NCBI GenBank assembly: GCA_964522525.1
Contig: CAZFWG010000119.1
Span: forward strand, 1 to 8,474
Origin: CAYUYV01 sp964522525
GTDB lineage: Bacteria > Pseudomonadota > Alphaproteobacteria > JAJFIK01
DNA: 8,474 bases
Reading direction: 5' to 3'
Shown here: one piece after another, positions 6,514 to 8,474 of the stretch
How the letters are laid out: each line of letters opens with the position of its first letter
Position numbering within the stretch: position 1 is the stretch's first letter
Position numbers and translations under genes: made by a program
The notes under the pieces: model-generated
Database searches by the model: none
What the model saw: the letters and a program-made list of their open reading frames with translations, nothing else
Told to the model about the DNA's origin: nothing

Positions 6514-7074
6514 ATGCGCATCATCGGGGGAGAGCATCGGGGACAGGCGATCGCGGCGCCGGAAGGCCGGCTCGCCCGACCGACGACGGACCGGGTGCGC
6601 GAGGCCCTGTTCAACATCATCGACCATGGTGCCCGGCCCTGTGAGGGTGCCCAGGTGCTGGATCTTTTTGCAGGCTCCGGCGCGCTCGGGCTCGAGGCCC
6701 TTTCCCGGGGCGCCGAAACCGCCCTGTTCGTCGAGGATCACCCTGCCGCCCGAGGGGCCATCAGGCGCAATATCGATACCTTGGGGCTCACCGGGCGCAC
6801 ACGGACTTTCCGGCGGGACGCGACCCGTCTGGGCGCCCGGCCCGCCGCTTTCACGCGCGCCTTCGATCTCGTATTTTGCGATGCCCCTTATGATTCCGGC
6901 CTGGGGCATCAGGCCCTGGAGCGGGCCCTGCCCGAGGGCTGGATTGCTCCGGATGCCCTGATCATTCTGGAAATGTCGGGGCGGGAAGACGGCGCGGTGC
7001 CCGCCGGATTTCATGAGACGGATCGACGGACCTATGGGGACACGGTCCTCGCTTTTTTGTCCGTAGACACCTAA
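6514..7074 (+). CDS. rsmD: 16S rRNA (guanine(966)-N2)-methyltransferase RsmD
   Basis: This 186-residue SAM-dependent methyltransferase would methylate G966 of 16S rRNA at N2. It has the RsmD N-terminus MRIIGGEHRGQ, the family motif RPTTDRVREALFN (22-34), and the SAM-binding motif LDLFAGSGALGLEALSRGA (49-67). The catalytic motif IV is DAPY (123-126), where most RsmD proteins have DPPY; the DNA there (tgc gat gcc cct tat) shows no frameshift. The ATG at 6514 is preceded by GAGGAA with 7 nt spacing. In many alphaproteobacteria, as I recall, rsmD directly follows rluB on the same strand; here they are separated by about 3.2 kb carrying minus-strand genes. It is convergent with mutL, 18 bp apart. 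Confidence 0.95.
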   Translation: MRIIGGEHRGQAIAAPEGRLARPTTDRVREALFNIIDHGARPCEGAQVLDLFAGSGALGLEALSRGAETALFVEDHPAARGAIRRNIDTLGLTGRTRTFRRDATRLGARPAAFTRAFDLVFCDAPYDSGLGHQALERALPEGWIAPDALIILEMSGREDGAVPAGFHETDRRTYGDTVLAFLSVDT

Positions 7075-7081
7075 AAGCGAG
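7048..7081. repeat. Inverted repeat over the rsmD stop, between convergent genes
   Basis: Perfect 9-bp arms CTCGCTTTT (7048-7056) and AAAAGCGAG (7073-7081) flank 16 nt that can form an inner TGTC/GACA stem (7058-7061 with 7066-7069). The structure includes the last codons and stop of rsmD and ends 11 nt short of the mutL stop. The T-tract lies in the 5' arm and no T-run follows the stem on either strand, so it is not a textbook terminator. It may still act as a transcript-end or stabilising hairpin for either gene. Confidence 0.4.
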
Positions 7082-7092
7082 TCCGCCGCGTT

Positions 7093-8474
7093 TCACCGCC
7101 GCCCGAACAACCGTTCGATATCGCTGAGTTTCAGTTCCACATAGGTGGGGCGGCCGTGATTGCACTGACCGGAATGGGGCGTGCGTTCCATCTCGCGCAG
7201 CAGGGCGTTCATCTCCGGACCCGACAGGACCCGGCCCGACCGCACGCTGCCATGGCAGGCCATGGTGGCGCACACCGCCTCCAGCCTCTCTTTCAGCGCG
7301 ATCGTCTCGTCCAGATCTTCAAGGAGATCCCCCAGATCGCGCACCAGTCCCTGGACATCCGCCTCACCCAGAAGGGCCGGGGTCTCCCGGATCAGGACCG
7401 CGTCCTCGCCAAAAGGCTCCAGACTGAGGCCCAGCGCCTGCAATTCCTCCGCCCGCGCCGTCAACCGGGCCGCGGCGGCCGTGCCCACGGAGACCACATC
7501 GGGAATGAGGAGGCCCTGGCGCGCGACGCCGCGGGCGATCAACGCGTCTTTCATGCGTTCATAGACGAGACGCTCATGGGCCGCATGCTGATCGACAATG
7601 ACGAGGCCATCGGCCGTCTGGGCCACGATGTAATTGGCGTGGAGCTGGGCCCGGGCCGCGCCCAAGGGAAAATCGCCCGCCGGGACCTCGCCGGGCGGAG
7701 ACCCGAGATCGGGCGTCTCCTCCCCGCTCGGTTCGATCCGCGCGGCCGGGGCGGCTTCGTCCGTGTCGGGTGCAAAAAAACTGCGTGCCTGTTCGGCGAG
7801 GCCCTGGGACACGGGCAGCGGCGCGCGATAGGGCGGCGGCGTCGGACGCAGATCCCCGCCGGGGCGAAGCGCGCCCATCATGCCTTGGGCCACGGTGCTT
7901 GAGGCCCGGTGTCCCTCGCGGGCGAGCGCCTGCCCCACCGCACCGATCACGAGAGAGCGCATGAGCGCGGGATTGCGAAAGCGCACATCATGCTTGGCCG
8001 GATGGACATTGACGTCGACAAAGGAGGGCGGGCAGGTGACGAACAGGACGGCCGCCGCATGGCGGTCCCGCGCCAGGAAATCCACATAAGCCCCCCGGAG
8101 CGCGCCCAGAAGCATCCGGTCGCGCACGGGCCGTCCGTTGACAAACAGATATTGCATTTGCGCCGTGGCGCGGGAATAGGTCGGCAGGGCCGCGAGACCG
8201 CGAATGGCGATGTCTTCCCGGCCCATATCGACGGGCACGGCGTTTTCGGCGAAATCGGGGCCCAAGAGGTCGGCGAGGCGGCGCGCCTGGGGATCGCCCG
8301 CGCCCCGGGTGGCGGGTTCAACCTGGAACACGAGCCGGCCCTGGTGGCGCAAAGAGACGGCCACGGACGGGTGGGCCATGGCCAGGCGGCGCACGACATC
8401 CGTCACCGCACTGATTTCTGCCCGGTCCGATTTCATGAATTTGAGCCGCGCCGGCGTGGCGTAGAAGAGATCAC
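7093..8474 (-). CDS. mutL: DNA mismatch repair protein MutL (5' end cut by window)
   Basis: MutL couples mismatch recognition by MutS to strand removal. The visible 459 residues start inside the N-terminal ATPase/transducer domain at DLFYATPARLKFMKSDRAE, so the ATG at 8434-8436 is internal. The transducer part has QYLFVNGRPVRD and VDVNVHPAKHDVRF. A low-complexity Pro/Ala-rich linker follows, and then the C-terminal dimerisation domain. That domain has the endonuclease motif DQHAAHERLVYE (codons at 7558-7593), matching DQHA-x2-E-x4-E. It also has ACHGSVRSG and QCNHGRPTYVEL near the end, which are metal-site motifs of nicking MutL proteins. This points to a MutH-independent repair system. The stop is at 7093-7095, convergent with rsmD. 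Confidence 0.97.
   Translation of the reverse strand, partial: DLFYATPARLKFMKSDRAEISAVTDVVRRLAMAHPSVAVSLRHQGRLVFQVEPATRGAGDPQARRLADLLGPDFAENAVPVDMGREDIAIRGLAALPTYSRATAQMQYLFVNGRPVRDRMLLGALRGAYVDFLARDRHAAAVLFVTCPPSFVDVNVHPAKHDVRFRNPALMRSLVIGAVGQALAREGHRASSTVAQGMMGALRPGGDLRPTPPPYRAPLPVSQGLAEQARSFFAPDTDEAAPAARIEPSGEETPDLGSPPGEVPAGDFPLGAARAQLHANYIVAQTADGLVIVDQHAAHERLVYERMKDALIARGVARQGLLIPDVVSVGTAAAARLTARAEELQALGLSLEPFGEDAVLIRETPALLGEADVQGLVRDLGDLLEDLDETIALKERLEAVCATMACHGSVRSGRVLSGPEMNALLREMERTPHSGQCNHGRPTYVELKLSDIERLFGRR

Noticed and set aside
7156..7902. Plus-strand frame of 248 codons opposite mutL
   Set aside because: It is antisense to conserved MutL motifs and shows no family resemblance.
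8434..8436. ATG as the mutL start
   Set aside because: The frame continues to the window edge with the conserved MutL segment DLFYATPARLKF, so this Met is internal.

Overview
The window reads as a chromosomal piece of a GC-rich alphaproteobacterium. The clues are the codon use, the gene families, and a tadA / rluB / rsmD / mutL neighbourhood that I recall from many alphaproteobacterial genomes. No species can be named from the sequence alone. No phage, CRISPR, tRNA, rRNA or intact mobile element was seen, and I found no convincing undescribed multi-gene system.

Layout, left to right. (1) 1-611, minus: a glutathione S-transferase family gene whose 3' end lies outside the window. (2) 652-689: a strong intrinsic terminator on the minus strand. 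(3) 718-2518, minus: tadA (tRNA adenosine deaminase) followed after 79 bp by an ACAD10/11-like acyl-CoA dehydrogenase; the terminator closes this unit. (4) 2571-3323, plus: an RluB-type 23S rRNA pseudouridine synthase, divergent from tadA across 52 bp. (5) 3324-3947: an intergenic stretch, AT-rich near its right end, which ends in a short decayed fragment resembling the tail of the crotonase encoded 1.7 kb away. (6) 3948-6394, minus: a crotonase (enoyl-CoA hydratase/isomerase), then a secreted LpqC/PHB-depolymerase-like esterase with an extra C-terminal domain. (7) 6514-7074, plus: rsmD (16S rRNA m2G966 methyltransferase). (8) 7093-8474, minus: mutL, convergent with rsmD and cut at its 5' end by the window edge.

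The genes fall into two groups. The informational core is tadA, rluB, rsmD and mutL, which cover tRNA editing, rRNA modification and mismatch repair. The metabolic group is the acyl-CoA dehydrogenase, crotonase, secreted esterase and GST, which suggests use of acyl or ester compounds. The 3.2 kb between rluB and rsmD looks like an accessory insertion into a normally tight rRNA-modification pair. The crotonase-tail remnant and the low-GC patch mark its left side, and this is the most interesting part of the window.
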